Assembly: GCA_947623455.1 (NCBI GenBank)
Contig: OX392538.1
Span: 4,774,001 to 4,838,000, forward strand
Length of the DNA: 64,000 nucleotides
Direction: 5' to 3'
DNA from: Mimachlamys varia
Taxonomy: Eukaryota; Mollusca; Bivalvia; Pectinida; Pectinidae
Part shown: positions 9,826 through 20,454 of the stretch, one piece after another
Position numbering within the stretch: position 1 is the first letter of the stretch
Layout of the letters: each line of letters starts with the position of its first letter
Position numbers and translations under genes: made by a program
Notes under the pieces: model-generated
The model's input: only the letters and a program-made list of their open reading frames with translations
Database searches by the model: none
What the model was told of the DNA's origin: nothing

Positions 9826-10554
9826 ATTTTCGTCAAGCTGATATTTGGCAATTATTTTCGTTATGGTTTTAGATGATTAATAACTTTAAAAAAACTGGAA
9901 AATTTTGTTTTTATATTTTTTCAATTATTCCTATTTCGCTATATTATCTATCTATATAGATGGTTCTTCTCCTGACCACAGGTGCCTCTGATGCAATGGG
10001 AAATGAAGTTGAAACGGACAATAAATGAATACACTGTTAACGATTGGTCGGATGAGGATTCATATAACATGTCGGGAATCTGTCGTTTTAATGAAACATC
10101 CCCGTATATCTGTTCATAAAACCGCAGTGAGAAGTAGAGAGTAGTGTAACCGTACAGTAATAGGGATTTCTTCATCAAGCTGCAATATAGACAGGCCTTT
10201 AATAATCTATTGTAACTTGATATAGCTAAGGTGTGACGTCATCATGCGAATATAAGATTGGATTTTCGTGGTGGACAAAAGAAAAGACTTTATACAATAT
10301 TTTGTTATAGGTCCCTAAAAATAAACAGGAACAAATGACTAGTTTCCTGTTACATTAGATACGTATAACACAAGACAAAAAAATGAATATTCCACTCAAG
10401 AGCACTTCGTTACCAACCTAGTAAGTAACGGCGTCAGATTTTTCCTGTTAGACGTTTGATATCCCTTCTTACATAACAAGGCTAATGTGTGTTATATTGA
10501 GGTAAAGCGATACACTATATAGAAGTAGGAAAACTTAATATATCAGTCTTAGAT

Positions 10555-11390
10555 TGACCACTGCTTCAGCATGTTCATGTTCTTCATTCCTATATTGCTA
10601 TGGTCCAGCTGGACGTATAGTAACCGACAATCTGAATATTATCCCCAACATAAAGCTACGGGAGCTTTTCATGAATGCTCCAAAGTATCGCAAAACTCTA
10701 TCCATCAAATAGAATGTGAATTTCAAGATTATTATGGACTCCGTGGAAGATTACGCCAGACAATGGGCTATAAACGTGAACATGCTGAATGGATCCACTT
10801 TCAGAGGGAGTGAAATTTAGCATGTTATCTACTCAGAAAAGAATAGGTCGATATTTCTTGACCCCGATGTTCGAACAACACTCAATGACCTACATGACAA
10901 GTATGTGATTGTGTCTGCAGATAAGGCATCTAATAACTTGATCCTAGTTTGCAAACACTTCATACATCCATTGTTTGCAAAAAGAACAGGACCTACTTGA
11001 TAACCAAAGGAACTTTCCCTTTGATGATAGTAATATCCCTGCTTCTCCATCCTATGGTGTTTACATGTCGCTGTTGATTAGTTATTCTAGCTCTGAATAT
11101 CGAGATTTTCATGATATATGTCAACTGCTGACGAACAAACTTACGGCACGGGGAAAACACGAGAGATACAGGTTGATGAAGACAATTGGCAAGTTTTATG
11201 GTCGCCACCTTGGTCTCGCTGAACAAATATTCAATATCCTTGCATATTGTGAAGATGGACGTTTTTGAATATGCTCATTACTATACCTGCTTGCTGTTAT
11301 TGTGAATTATGCCTCCGTTCTCACCTTTTAATCGATGTTGAGTTCGGATTATGGTTAAGTTGAAGTTTTGGTATTCTATGATTTTTCTCC
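10555..11390 (+). pseudogene. Penelope-like element copy A, core RT deleted
   Basis: The 5' part gives HKATGAFHECSK, then VIVSADKASNN in a shifted frame. It then jumps directly to the post-RT region: SNIPASPSYGVYMS, CQLLTNKL and GKFYGRHLGLAE. The whole RT palm, including the catalytic YIDD box, is missing. The 3' end carries the family tail (TAATCGATGTTGAGTTCGGA). PLEs are retroelements whose RT groups with telomerase; this copy cannot encode a working enzyme. Confidence 0.85.
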
Positions 11391-11439
11391 AACACTTTTT
11401 ATGACAATATCAGAAACACAGTGGTACACTTCTCAAGCA

Positions 11440-11740
11440 CAAATTAATAATTAATCACTGACGGCAATTTTATTCAAATTAGGGATGTTCCATCAATGTC
11501 ATTTAAATGACGACGCAAATACAAACGCATATAATAAGTTATTCATTGGAGAAAATTAGACACCTTTTTAATGGTAAAAATGTAAAATCATATAAGATTG
11601 AACGGCGGTTTTTTTTAGCTTTCATAGTGCTAAGAAAAGATGGCTTCCAATCCTTTTTTACTTTTGATAACCTTGCTCCGCTTTCATCAACATTCTTTAA
11701 CTTCAGAAAATTATTTCACATAAAAACGTAAAAACATTAT
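11440..11740. mobile_element. Probable MITE copy, GGCAATTTTATTCAAAT family
   Basis: Shares GACGGCAATTTTATTCAAAT, GGGATGTTCCATCAATG and a GAACGGCGGTTTTTTTT segment with the elements at 15265-15695 and near 50640. It encodes nothing recognisable. Confidence 0.5.
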
Positions 11741-11744
11741 CTTC

Positions 11745-12875
11745 TTACAACGCCAACTTCAGGAGAAATGCAGAGAAAAACAGAAGCCTTTCTACATAGT
11801 CTTCATAGACCTGACCAAAGCCTTCGACCTGGTCAGTAGAGAAGGGCTTTTCAGCATCCTCCCCAACGTCTTATGTCCTCTAAAGCTCCACAATCTCATA
11901 AGATGTGATCATAAGCAACCATCCATTACGAAGGTAGATTGTCCAACCCCTTTGACGTCCAGAGCGGGGTCAAACAGGGAAGTCCTTGCTCTAACCCTCT
12001 TGGGCATTTTCTGTTCCCGACTTTGTGACTGCAACAGAAGAGGTCTATCTACGCAACAGATCCGGCGACCGACTTTTCAACCTGCCCCGACTGAAAGCAA
12101 AGACCAAAATACGTGAAACAACCATCCTTGATATGGTTTTTTGCTGATAATGCTGCCGTAACTTCGCACACTGAACAAGAACTCCAGTGCATTATGGACG
12201 AATTCTCCTAGGCCTGCAAAGACTTCGGACTGACCATAAGCCTAAACAAGACTGACGTGCTGAGTCAGGATGCGGACACTCCACCAACCATCACAATTGA
12301 AGAAATCCATCTCGAAGTCGTACACCAAATCACATACATGTGATCCACCATCAGCAATAACATGTTCCTGGCATTCCGAGTCAACAAGCGCATCGGTAAA
12401 GCTTCTATAATCCAAGGGCACCTCACCATCCGCGTCTTGGAGAACCCTAAGATGACAACTCAAACTAAGATGACAGTGTACAACGGCTGCATGTCAGCAC
12501 CAAATGGACTTCCTGTATGGCGAACTTGCCTCTGGCAAAAGAACTGCTGGCCGCCCCAACTGTGCTTCAAAGACGTCTACAAGTCTGAAAGCACTGGCCA
12601 TTGACACACTAAGCTGAGAAGATGTGGCAGCTGACCGAGGTAAATGGCGCAGTGTCCTCCACAAACAGCTTCAAGCCGGCGAGGAAAAGATCCGTGCCAC
12701 AGCCAACGAAAAGAGAGCCAAGCGGAATACAAGCACTCCTGCAGTCATCCATTCCAGCCAAACCTGCAGCCAATGCGGCCGGGTTGCCTCTCATGCATTG
12801 GACGTTCCAGCAACAACCAACGCTGTCCCTGAGGTCAAACCTGACCCTCCATGGATTGGCGCAGTTCACATAGTC
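11745..12875 (+). pseudogene. LINE reverse-transcriptase relic
   Basis: Frame fragments read QLQEKCREKQKPFYIVFI, DLTKAFDLVSREGLF, then FFADNAAVTSHTEQ, KDFGLTISLNKTDVL, KRIGKA and LYGELASGKRTAGRP. They are in the order expected of a non-LTR retrotransposon RT and its C-terminal tail. The catalytic FADD box reads FADN, and stops and frame changes are frequent, so it is dead. The N-terminal endonuclease and the first RT motifs are absent. The clade is not assigned. Confidence 0.85.
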
Positions 12876-13024
12876 GATATGACTGACGAATGCCTGCTAC
12901 TACTACTGTTACTACTTTTTAATAGCTCTATTTAGCGTCATTACTCAAGTATAAAATCATGTGACATACTTATGTCTAGCTTAAACTCCAAGGTTAATGT
13001 GGCCTATTCATTCTAATACAGGAT

Positions 13025-13235
13025 ATTATACCCTCGCAATGGATGGTTGCTTCCATGTCGTCATGGGAAGATCTCACGAGACTGTGGAGCTGGGAGAGCA
13101 TCCGATTTTTGGGAGGAAGTTGAAAAGCCCTTCTCTGCTGACCTGATCGAAGGCTTTGGTCAGGCCTATGAAGGCTATGTAGAGGGGCTTGTGTTGTTCT
13201 CTACATTTCTCCTGAAGTTGGAGTAGGGAGAAGAC
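13025..13235 (-). pseudogene. Inverted partial copy of the same LINE RT
   Basis: The minus strand reads QLQEKCREQHKPLYIAFI, GLTKAFDQVSREGLF, NFLPKIG. It matches the start of the relic at 11745 and covers the same 5' boundary through AGCAACCATCCATTGCGAG. The two copies face each other across about 1.1 kb. Confidence 0.8.
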
Positions 13236-13255
13236 GATGGATACAATCAGAACGA

Positions 13256-13483
13256 TCAAGTGGATTTCTCGGGAGGAATAACGCTTACTGTAAAATATTC
13301 ATTGCACTCTCTTAAAATTGTATAGGTATCATTATTTAAATTCATTTTAAATCGATTAGTTAACAACAGACTGCCTTTCCAGTATACCAAGAAATTGAGG
13401 ATCCCCACCCCCAGTGTCTCTGTTGCAATGATGTATTTCTGTGACTCTTGCACCCCTTCAGAAGTCGTTATGACCTCCGCCAT
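13256..13483 (-). CDS. Unrecognised ORF, 75 codons
   Basis: An ATG frame whose first 25 residues (MAEVITTSEGVQESQKYI, then ATETLG) look protein-like; the remainder is hydrophobic and less convincing. It lies directly against the inverted LINE fragment, so it may be transposon material. No domain is recognised. Confidence 0.2.
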   Translation of the reverse strand: MAEVITTSEGVQESQKYIIATETLGVGILNFLVYWKGSLLLTNRFKMNLNNDTYTILRECNEYFTVSVIPPEKST

Positions 13484-13489
13484 GGACAG

Positions 13490-14600
13490 TACAATGTGGA
13501 TGATTCAACATTTTTTTCAGCTAAGTCTTCTCGGTACATCCCCTTTTCAAATTAAAAAATAACAATACATTTTTTTCTTTGTGCAGAAGGTTTCTATGTC
13601 CATTTCAAATGTTATGTTTCCTTTTCCATTTAATTTCGTAAAGAGAGTATCTATTTTGTAGAATATCATTTTGTCAGCACTCCACTTGCTGAGAATGACA
13701 ATGAGAAAAGATAAATACCTCGTAGTCATAAGGAACCGGGTGCCATATTCTGTCAAATACATAATATGTCTGTTGTATCGTGATTATTGAACCAGCCTTA
13801 TGCTCAAGCATGGATTTTGTGCTCGAGGCATACGTTTGGTTCTGGTAATAAATTGTTCTCAGTTTGTCAATCATTTTGAAAAGCCAAACACGGTTTTCAA
13901 TGTTAGTATATATTTTATTTTTATTTCTTAATCTTTTGGCGAGTTACAGGAAAAATAGCTTTGCTATCCATTCACAGCTTAGGCATGGACATTATGTCTT
14001 GACTTTGAGTCCTGTGGTAACTTGACATATAATCAAAGCTGCAGAATACAGTTTGCTAAAAGTTCATATAGAGTGGATTTCTTTGTATGTATTGACTTGA
14101 AAGAGGTCCCTCAAACAGCGCTGGTTGATTATCATATTCATGTAAATACATGTGTAGAGTAATTAATTTTTAAAAAAGTATAAAGACATGTAATAAAGCG
14201 GTTAATCTGTTAACATTTGAAATTAACTAGGTTTAGAGTTCGGCGAATTGAAACTGTTTATATAGTATACTAGTAACTTATATTTTCCGTTCGTTATACT
14301 TTGGTTTCCCTTGAAAGTACACGGTTCGGGGAAACAATTGCTATGAATTAAATGCTCAAAATAGCAATAAAATGTTTATGTGTTGAACTATTTTAGATTG
14401 GTATCTATATATGATCTATTTGAATGACAGAGCTTTACCAGCAAACATCACAATGTACGCTAACATTTGTCAATAAGGAAACTAGCATGTTGAGTGTATA
14501 TGTCCCATCACGCATCAGTATGGAGGGATTCTGTTGTTAGTTCCATTCTTCAAAAGACGACGGACGAATGATCATCGTTCATCTGTTACGACATCTCACC
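13490..14600. other. No gene recognised
   Basis: AT-rich unique sequence with scattered short frames on the minus strand (13547-13874) that show no recognisable domain. Confidence 0.4.
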
Positions 14601-14611
14601 AACTCTCTCCC

Positions 14612-14898
14612 CTAAACAAGAAGGCACGGTAGTTGTAGGACGCTGGGCTTGTGACCGAAGGGCTGTAGGTTCGAGTCACAGCACGGCATTGTGTCTTATC
14701 TTTGAGAGAGATACGTTCCTCCATTTGCCCCAGTCTACTCAGTTGTAAATAATTTCGTGGTTGGGCAGTGCACGAATTGTAGTGTGCTAGCTATGAGTGC
14801 GCCGAAATGGCAGCCCCGGTCGAATAATTCCATTGGAGTTCAGACAGGTATTGGCTGGTTGCAAAAGCCTTACATTTTCATTTGTGCTGCAGCCAAGT
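14612..14898 (+). mobile_element. tRNA-headed SINE with conserved central domain
   Basis: The head resembles a His-type tRNA: GGTAGTTGTAGGACGC (A-box), CTTGTGACC (GTG anticodon position) and GTAGGTTCGAGTC (B-box). It is followed by TTGCCCCAGTCTACTCAG, a core I recall from widespread SINE central domains. The right boundary is uncertain because another SINE lies directly next to it. Confidence 0.7.
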
Positions 14899-14910
14899 GT
14901 ATCAAAATTA

Positions 14911-15134
14911 AGGGGCCGCGGTGGCCGAGTGGTTAAGGTGTTCCGACATTCTACCACTAGCCCTCCACCTCTGGGTTGCGAGTTCGAATCCCACTTGGGG
15001 CAGTTTCTAGGTACTAACCGTAGGTCGGTGGTTTTTCACCGGGTAATCCGGCTTTCCTCCACCTCCAAAACCTGGCACGTCCTTAAATGACACTGGATGT
15101 TAATAGGACGTAAAACAAAATAAACCAATCCAAA
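14911..15134 (+). mobile_element. Complete tRNA-derived SINE with 12-bp TSD
   Basis: A 224-bp element flanked by GTATCAAAATTA at 14899-14910 and 15135-15146. The head is GGGGCCGCGGTGGCCGAG with A-box TGGCCGAGTGGTTAAGG, a long variable-arm-like stretch and B-box GAGTTCGAATCCC, as in Ser/Leu-type tRNAs. The body includes GGTGGTTTTTCACCGGGTA and CCTCCACCTCCAAAACCTGG, ending AATAGGACGTAAAAC. I recall this family as abundant in bivalve genomes; the exact name is not asserted. Confidence 0.9.
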
Positions 15135-15264
15135 GTATCAAAATTACCAGCAGAAGTCTTTTTCATTTTAGTATGAATGCAAAACCCCTTTCTCGTGATA
15201 ACACGTCTTGTAGGTCTTCGCTTCGCATAACATGGAGAACGCCCCTTCATCAGACACTCACATG

Positions 15265-15695
15265 ACAAAGGTTTATTATTGACGCCAATTTTATTTAAAA
15301 CATTAATATCGGTACATCCCTGTTTAACATGAAGTTCAACCGGGCTTCATGCAATATGGATGTAACCGAATCGTGTTCATAAAGGGATTGACCGGCGGTT
15401 TTTTAATTTTCATGCCGTATGAATGCAAAGCGGTCGCATCCATATTGCATGAAGCCCGCTAAGGTTTCATGGTCAATATAGATGTAACCGATTTGCATTC
15501 ATACCGGCATGAACAAAAAAAAAAAAAAACCGCCGTTCAATCCATACATTTACATTTTTACAATAAAACAGTTTTTCAATTATTATTTCTTGAAAAAAAT
15601 GTAATTTACTGCGTTTGTTTTTGCGTTGTCCTTTAAACGATGTTGATGGAACAGCCCTGATTTGAATCAAGTTGGCGCCAATAATGAAACGAAGT
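15265..15695. mobile_element. MITE with interleaved inverted repeats
   Basis: Outer ends TTATTGACGCCAATTTTAT and its near-complement around TTGGCGCCAATAATGAA (about 15668-15685) form terminal inverted repeats. Inside, GGGCTTCATGCAATATGGAT (15343 on) pairs with its complement near 15439-15458. A second pair joins TTGACCGGCGGTTTTT with its complement near 15521-15538. It has no coding capacity. Confidence 0.7.
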
Positions 15696-15699
15696 TATT

Positions 15700-16505
15700 T
15701 GAGCGTTTGGCACAGGGAGGTTCTTCATGTTATCTGAACCGGAGAGACAAGATCAAAATATTACGTCATAAGTTACTGTATTCATGCTATTGGTATATTT
15801 ATATAGACTTTGAGAGAGAGAGAAAAACAATCAGAATGTAAATATGCCTGCATAACTGTTGAAAATATCCTGTTCAATTCCATATATAACCACAGCCAAT
15901 AATTTCTCAAAGACGACCTACCAACAAGATGGAGATAAAGCGTTATACAAGAACAGATATTATTATCATCTATATAGTACTACTTTATACCACCTACCGA
16001 TAGCATGATATGCTTAATATCATAATCTGACAATATGAGAAGAAGTTGATACGACTTGAGAAGAACTTAGGAACACATTTTCCCATTTTACAGCACTTGA
16101 GAACGTATTTTCTCAAAAAGAACGTCTGCTCGCGATTACATGACGTCATTACCTGAAATAGTATCCGACCAAAAGTGATCCGCGTAAGACAAAAGTCCAT
16201 CATTAAGATATCAATAAAAAATAATGAAAACATATTTTGAGAATAAAAACACCATTTCAAGCGTAATTATGCATATAAGAAAGTCAATGGCGATATCTTT
16301 GTTTTCATTCCCCCCCCCCATAATTGAGGTGTTCACGGTATTCCTCCGCGCAGATGTTCTGTTTGTTTGCGTACGTTGGACAGGTTGCGATCGATGACCC
16401 TAGCTAGAAATCGTTTCAAAACTATGATGTTTAATGGTTGACATTTCTTATACTAAGAAATATATAAGGTAGTAGTATATAGATGATAAATGGTTTATCA
16501 CACAT
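15700..16505. other. No gene recognised
   Basis: AT-rich unique sequence with a short C run near 16311-16319. No frame or repeat was recognised. Confidence 0.4.
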
Positions 16506-16511
16506 TATTTC

Positions 16512-16640
16512 TAGGGTTTGTCGTTCGAACAATTTTCTCATCGCTCACACGTGGATACAATCTCGAGTCAACCTGCGGTTGCCTCTCGATTTTATACACG
16601 TGCTCGCGATGAGTAAATTGTTCTCACGACAAACCCTGAA
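16512..16640. mobile_element. Foldback element with ~42-bp arms
   Basis: The left arm AGGGTTTGTCGTTCGAACAA runs to TCACACGTGG. The right arm ACACGTGCTCGCGATGAG runs to ACGACAAACCCT and is its reverse complement with a few differences. A small inner GAGTCAACC/GGTTGCCTC pair forms the tip. Confidence 0.75.
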
Positions 16641-16926
16641 AATACAGTTTGATAATCTATAACTATTGATTACATTTTTGGCCTTCTCGAGATTTCTGAT
16701 AATTCCAATTGACCATATAAATTCCAATGTCCTAGTTGGATGCTGAACCAAGTAAGAGACAACTTAAAACACGAGTAGCAAATGATTGATAAAAAATGTA
16801 TCGAAAACACTGAACTTAAATAGGATTTATTTTATAGTCTACATTTTGTCGACACAACACACACAAAACAGCGTTGTTAGACGTAACACATACAATAATG
16901 TCAATATATAAATACTATTTTAGTGC

Positions 16927-17076
16927 TTAATTTTGGCATGGCCGGCACGCGCAGCCGGCGGGTTCACTGTACGTCGTGGGGTGGTGGACATTCTCCAATA
17001 CCTGGTTACCATCACGACAAGAGGTCAGAGTTACTGTTCGTGTTATCAGGTGTGATTCACTGCAACATTTACAGAT
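16927..17076 (-). CDS. pburs: Bursicon beta, exon 2 (C-terminal half of the knot)
   Basis: The acceptor TTTTTAACAG leads into ATC TGT AAA TGT TGC. This encodes ICKCCSES, then SCRDGNQ, then the closing EPAGCACRPCQN and a TAA stop. It supplies seven of the 11 cysteines. Only 49 codons and no ATG, so a simple start-to-stop scan misses it. Confidence 0.93.
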   Translation of the reverse strand: MCKCCSESHLITRTVTLTSCRDGNQVLENVHHPTTYSEPAGCACRPCQN

Positions 17077-19483
17077 CTGTTAAAAATCAAACAAAACAAT
17101 AATTAAACTAAGGAATTATAATAGGTGTTGTGATACTTTGTATCATATACTGGTTATACAATTTGTAGGTTATTTTCGTCCCTTGTTATAACAATAAGAA
17201 TTTCCATAATGCTTTGTTTTTTCTTGTTCTAGACAGATTTAAAACAATATGTCTACACTTAAGAAAATCCAAATAGTTAATTATGTGACAAAGCATTTCG
17301 ATTAAATTTTATAAAAATAAAGCATTTCGATACACAAGTTGATTTTGTTGAAGTTTAAAGTCAGCCTGAAGGTTACTTTGTACAGACCCAATTAACTAAT
17401 AAGCAGTAAAGTATTAACAGAATTAAACATTTTAGGTTATATAACTTTATGTACATTGAAAATTATAAATAATAGCAATGTAGAAATAAGTCATATTAAT
17501 CGTCACATTATATTCCAATCACGAACTCGTGCAAGTACTCGACAACGCAATCGCGATGACATCAGTACAGTTATCTTATGTACTACTAGATAATTATATT
17601 CTCATCACTTAACACCGGCTGCATTCTATATAACACCTATCAATTAACTAGTGAAAACATATTGTACAATGACAAATATTCACAGTTTTGTTGTGCCCGC
17701 AGTAACACTGCCAAACCAGTGGGGAATTGCTATATATTTGTGTATATACTTATCTGTGATCCGCTGTTCCATTTGAAATTTTACCCCTATGCTACATATT
17801 TATTACAAATTGTGGGATTGCAAGTGAGCGGGAAACATTAATTTGCATATTTTATGTTTTCAACATATTTAAAACAGCAAAAAAGGACAGCAATAGATGT
17901 ATTCGTATTATTGCATATAGCAAAACCGTCCGCTTTCTTACACCAAACACCAGTTGAGACCATAGTAACATTTTCGAATATGTTTTTGTTTGTGTCTATC
18001 GTCAACGAACGATTTTGTCGGATCAGCGCTTTACAATCAGTGATGGCTTCATCTACCAAAGCGATGAATAACTCTACCGGAACACCTGGTTTTATTCTCT
18101 TTTACTTTTACAAGAGTCTCCATGTAAATCTTTCCTTTGTTTATATTTTCCACTGGTTTAATCGATTTTGAGTTCGGATTATGCTTTTGTTAACGCTTCG
18201 GTATTCTCTGATTATTTACATATTCACGTTTAGATTTGACAAAGGCGACTTGAAAAAAATGTCCAATAATCATTCATATACATTGAAAGTACTTAGTAAG
18301 TAAATAGACTGGCCTGGACCTTTCCTGGTTTCCTAGAGGGTGGTCGTGTACCATCTCTTTGTTTAACGATACCAAGAACATATTCACAGCTATGCAATTT
18401 GCTTTAGTATACAATCTGTATTATAGTTTTGCCTCATGACATTAATCCCTCAACCAATTAAAATGTTTTCCGTTGTGCCTGAATGACTTAATGTTTTCAA
18501 AAATATGAAGCACTGAAAACAGACTGCAATCAACAATGAACATTGCATTCCTTCCAGAAAAACGTATTTTGAAGATGTTTGGGTATTGCGTTAATGCCCG
18601 ACTTTTGTTTTATCTGAGGACAATGAACTTAATTCGATGACGACCAAAGATATTTCAACTATATCATTTTTAATATCTTCTCAAAGTAATAGCGAACACT
18701 TTTAAACTGTCTTATATCCAAAATCATTAAATCAACCGCAAAAATAACCAATCGAATCAACGTCGTGATCCGCCATTACGTAACGCTGTCGTAGCGTATA
18801 TCTAACACATTTATCACGACATCCAATGTCTTCAGGTGTCATTTTGATTAAAAGAAAAATATTAAAAAAACGATCAGTAACAATCGTCGGAAATCTTCAG
18901 AGATATTTGTGTGTGTGGTGCGAAAAACTAACAGAAGTGTTCTGCATTTGATAGATGACGTTACACACATGCTGCACGTTTTAAATATCGATACAGTATG
19001 CCAAAAAATGAATTAAACTGCGTCGTCCTCTTTGGACTTTGTAGTGATGCTAGGGCTAAAAGATGGCAATCGAAAATTTCTAAACTATATTGTGGAAGCA
19101 GAAGGATCAGGTGCGTAAAGCCTCTTAAATTGCTAAATTTAGGTGTGTGTGTGTGTGTGTGTGTGTGTGGAGGGGGGGGGGGGGTATATTAATATAATGC
19201 TCTTTCAGTACGTAGATGTAACCAATTTACTTACTTTGTCGAATCCTGGAAATCGTGACACGCTGGGGGTGACACGGGACACGCACGTTCCGTCACACTC
19301 CGTCACCTGAACGACGGCCTCACACACCACGTTACGAGCCCTGCCGCCGTAGTGAACGGACAACCTGCGGACAATAGTCATCTCAATCTGTTTTGTTTCA
19401 CAGTTGTCCAGAAGATCTGCACCTCCCCGCAGGAACAGGCAAAACAATAACGTCGCTATGGCAGTCCACGTCACCTGATTCAT
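16927..19483 (-). CDS. pburs: Bursicon subunit beta (cystine-knot neurohormone)
   Basis: Two coding exons, 19483-19235 and 17076-16927, join in phase 0 to give 132 residues. Residues 1-21 form a signal peptide (MNQVTWTAIATLLFCLFL). The mature part has 11 cysteines (28, 54, 63, 67, 85, 87, 88, 103, 125, 127, 130), the count known for bursicon subunits. The landmarks CET, CDGTCVSRVTPSV, GFDK-ICKCCSES, HLITRTVTL and EPAGCACRPC follow the bursicon beta family rather than alpha. Bursicon beta pairs with alpha, or with itself, and signals through an LGR receptor; in insects it controls cuticle tanning, while the molluscan role is less clear. A tttatt (AATAAA on this strand) lies at 16826-16831. A SINE-free 2.1-kb intron carries a PLE tail. 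The alpha subunit was not found here. Confidence 0.93.
17840..18215 (+). mobile_element. Penelope-like element tail B, inside the bursicon intron
   Basis: The right half (about 18060-18215) matches the family tail: CCGGAACACCTGGT, GAGTCTCCATGTAAATC, AATCGATTTTGAGTTCGGAT and CGCTTCGGTATTCTCTGA. The left part is less clearly related. It is oriented opposite to the host gene. Confidence 0.7.
18960..19025. repeat. Short dispersed repeat
   Basis: TTACACACATGCTGCACG and CGATACAGTATGCCAAAAAA recur near 25405-25480, inside a PLE copy; the first word also recurs near 50628. It is probably the end of an unidentified element. Confidence 0.5.
19143..19184. repeat. GT microsatellite followed by a G run
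   Basis: Thirteen or fourteen GT repeats run into AGG-type sequence and 13 G. Confidence 0.95.
19235..19483 (-). CDS. pburs: Bursicon beta, exon 1 (signal peptide and first half)
   Basis: It starts at the ATG at 19483, seven bases after an acceptor (TTTTATTCAG at 19491-19492), and ends at AAA|GTAAGT. It encodes 83 residues: signal peptide, NCETKQIEMTIV, CEAVVQVTECDGTC and VTPSVSRFPGFDK. The frame runs on past the donor only into intron sequence. Confidence 0.93.
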
Positions 19484-19922
19484 GTTGTTCCTGAATAAAA
19501 TGAAACAATATTTTATAGAATTTTCAATAAAAAGAAGATTTCATTATTATTGTCATGTTACAAAGGTTAATTAATATGTATGTTACCCCAAATGATCATT
19601 TTATTTTTCGTTATTTCAAAACTCTTAACGTGAAAGTCCTGGTGTCTTGTTCTCGTGATGGAAACTATGCTGTAAAAGCTGTGCGCCGCGTACACAAATA
19701 GTGTGATCTCAAGATGAGCATTTTGTCGTCAATCTCAAAGTCCTTATGAAAGAGTGTTGTTGTAAGCGTAGATTTTAATTTTTAAAATATATGAAGAATT
19801 CAATCTAGTGTTTTAATGAACGACAGATATTCCTCTACGGTTACAGTTCAAGCTAAAATGATCGAGAAGCTATTGCAATCGAACGTATCCGTCAATTAAT
19901 AGATTCAAAAGTAAGTACTTAC

Positions 19923-19990
19923 AAATTGGTTGGGCACGTGAGAGGAGTGATCCTTGCTGTCCGCGTTTGTCTTTAACAAGTAGGACTGGA
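19923..19990 (-). other. Probable 5' UTR exon end of the bursicon beta gene
   Basis: The minus strand has CCCAACCAATTT|GTAAGTAC, a perfect donor, about 430 bp upstream of the acceptor that precedes the bursicon ATG. No coding frame is expected. The upstream limit is not defined; 19990 is only an approximate boundary. Confidence 0.5.
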
Positions 19991-20454
19991 GACTGCATTC
20001 ACCGTGACAAGGAAAGATGTATGCATATCTGTCGTCAGAAGGTAATTCTAGATAATGTTTTTTTTCATCTTTCCTGTCTTCTGACGTCTGTCATAGGAAG
20101 GTATGGGTTTCTATTCCGAGTACCTCCTTGTACGGCGATTGGCGGTCTGAGCTAATCCGCCGCCCCTTGATGATATATGAGACGTGATTGTCACTAAGAA
20201 AAAGCCGGATGAGTCTCCTATAGCAGTTTTCGTGTTGACGCGACGACAGGTATACGTCGAATAACACACTGCTAAGCTCTGAAGCATGCTTCAATATCGA
20301 TCGATACCATAACTCATGTCACCCATACATTGTCACCTACTGGCTCATTATGTAAACCCAGCTACCTCTAATCCAGTTGTGGTACTATCTTGTTAATTTT
20401 GGGACAGAACAGTGATGTTTTTTAGGAAACAGTTTACTTAATTCAGCATTCTTA
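19991..20454. other. Upstream region of bursicon beta, no element assigned
   Basis: Moderate GC sequence with a GCCGCCCCT-type box near 20158-20166 on the plus strand. It probably includes the promoter of the minus-strand bursicon gene, but no TATA or initiator can be fixed. Confidence 0.3.

Noticed and set aside
9948..10178. Minus-strand exon of the CNBD gene
   Set aside because: An acceptor-like TATATTGCAG precedes it, but no donor or compatible phase was found and the residues do not look conserved.
17838..18059. A 73-codon minus-strand gene inside the bursicon intron
   Set aside because: It overlaps the PLE tail and has no recognisable domain.
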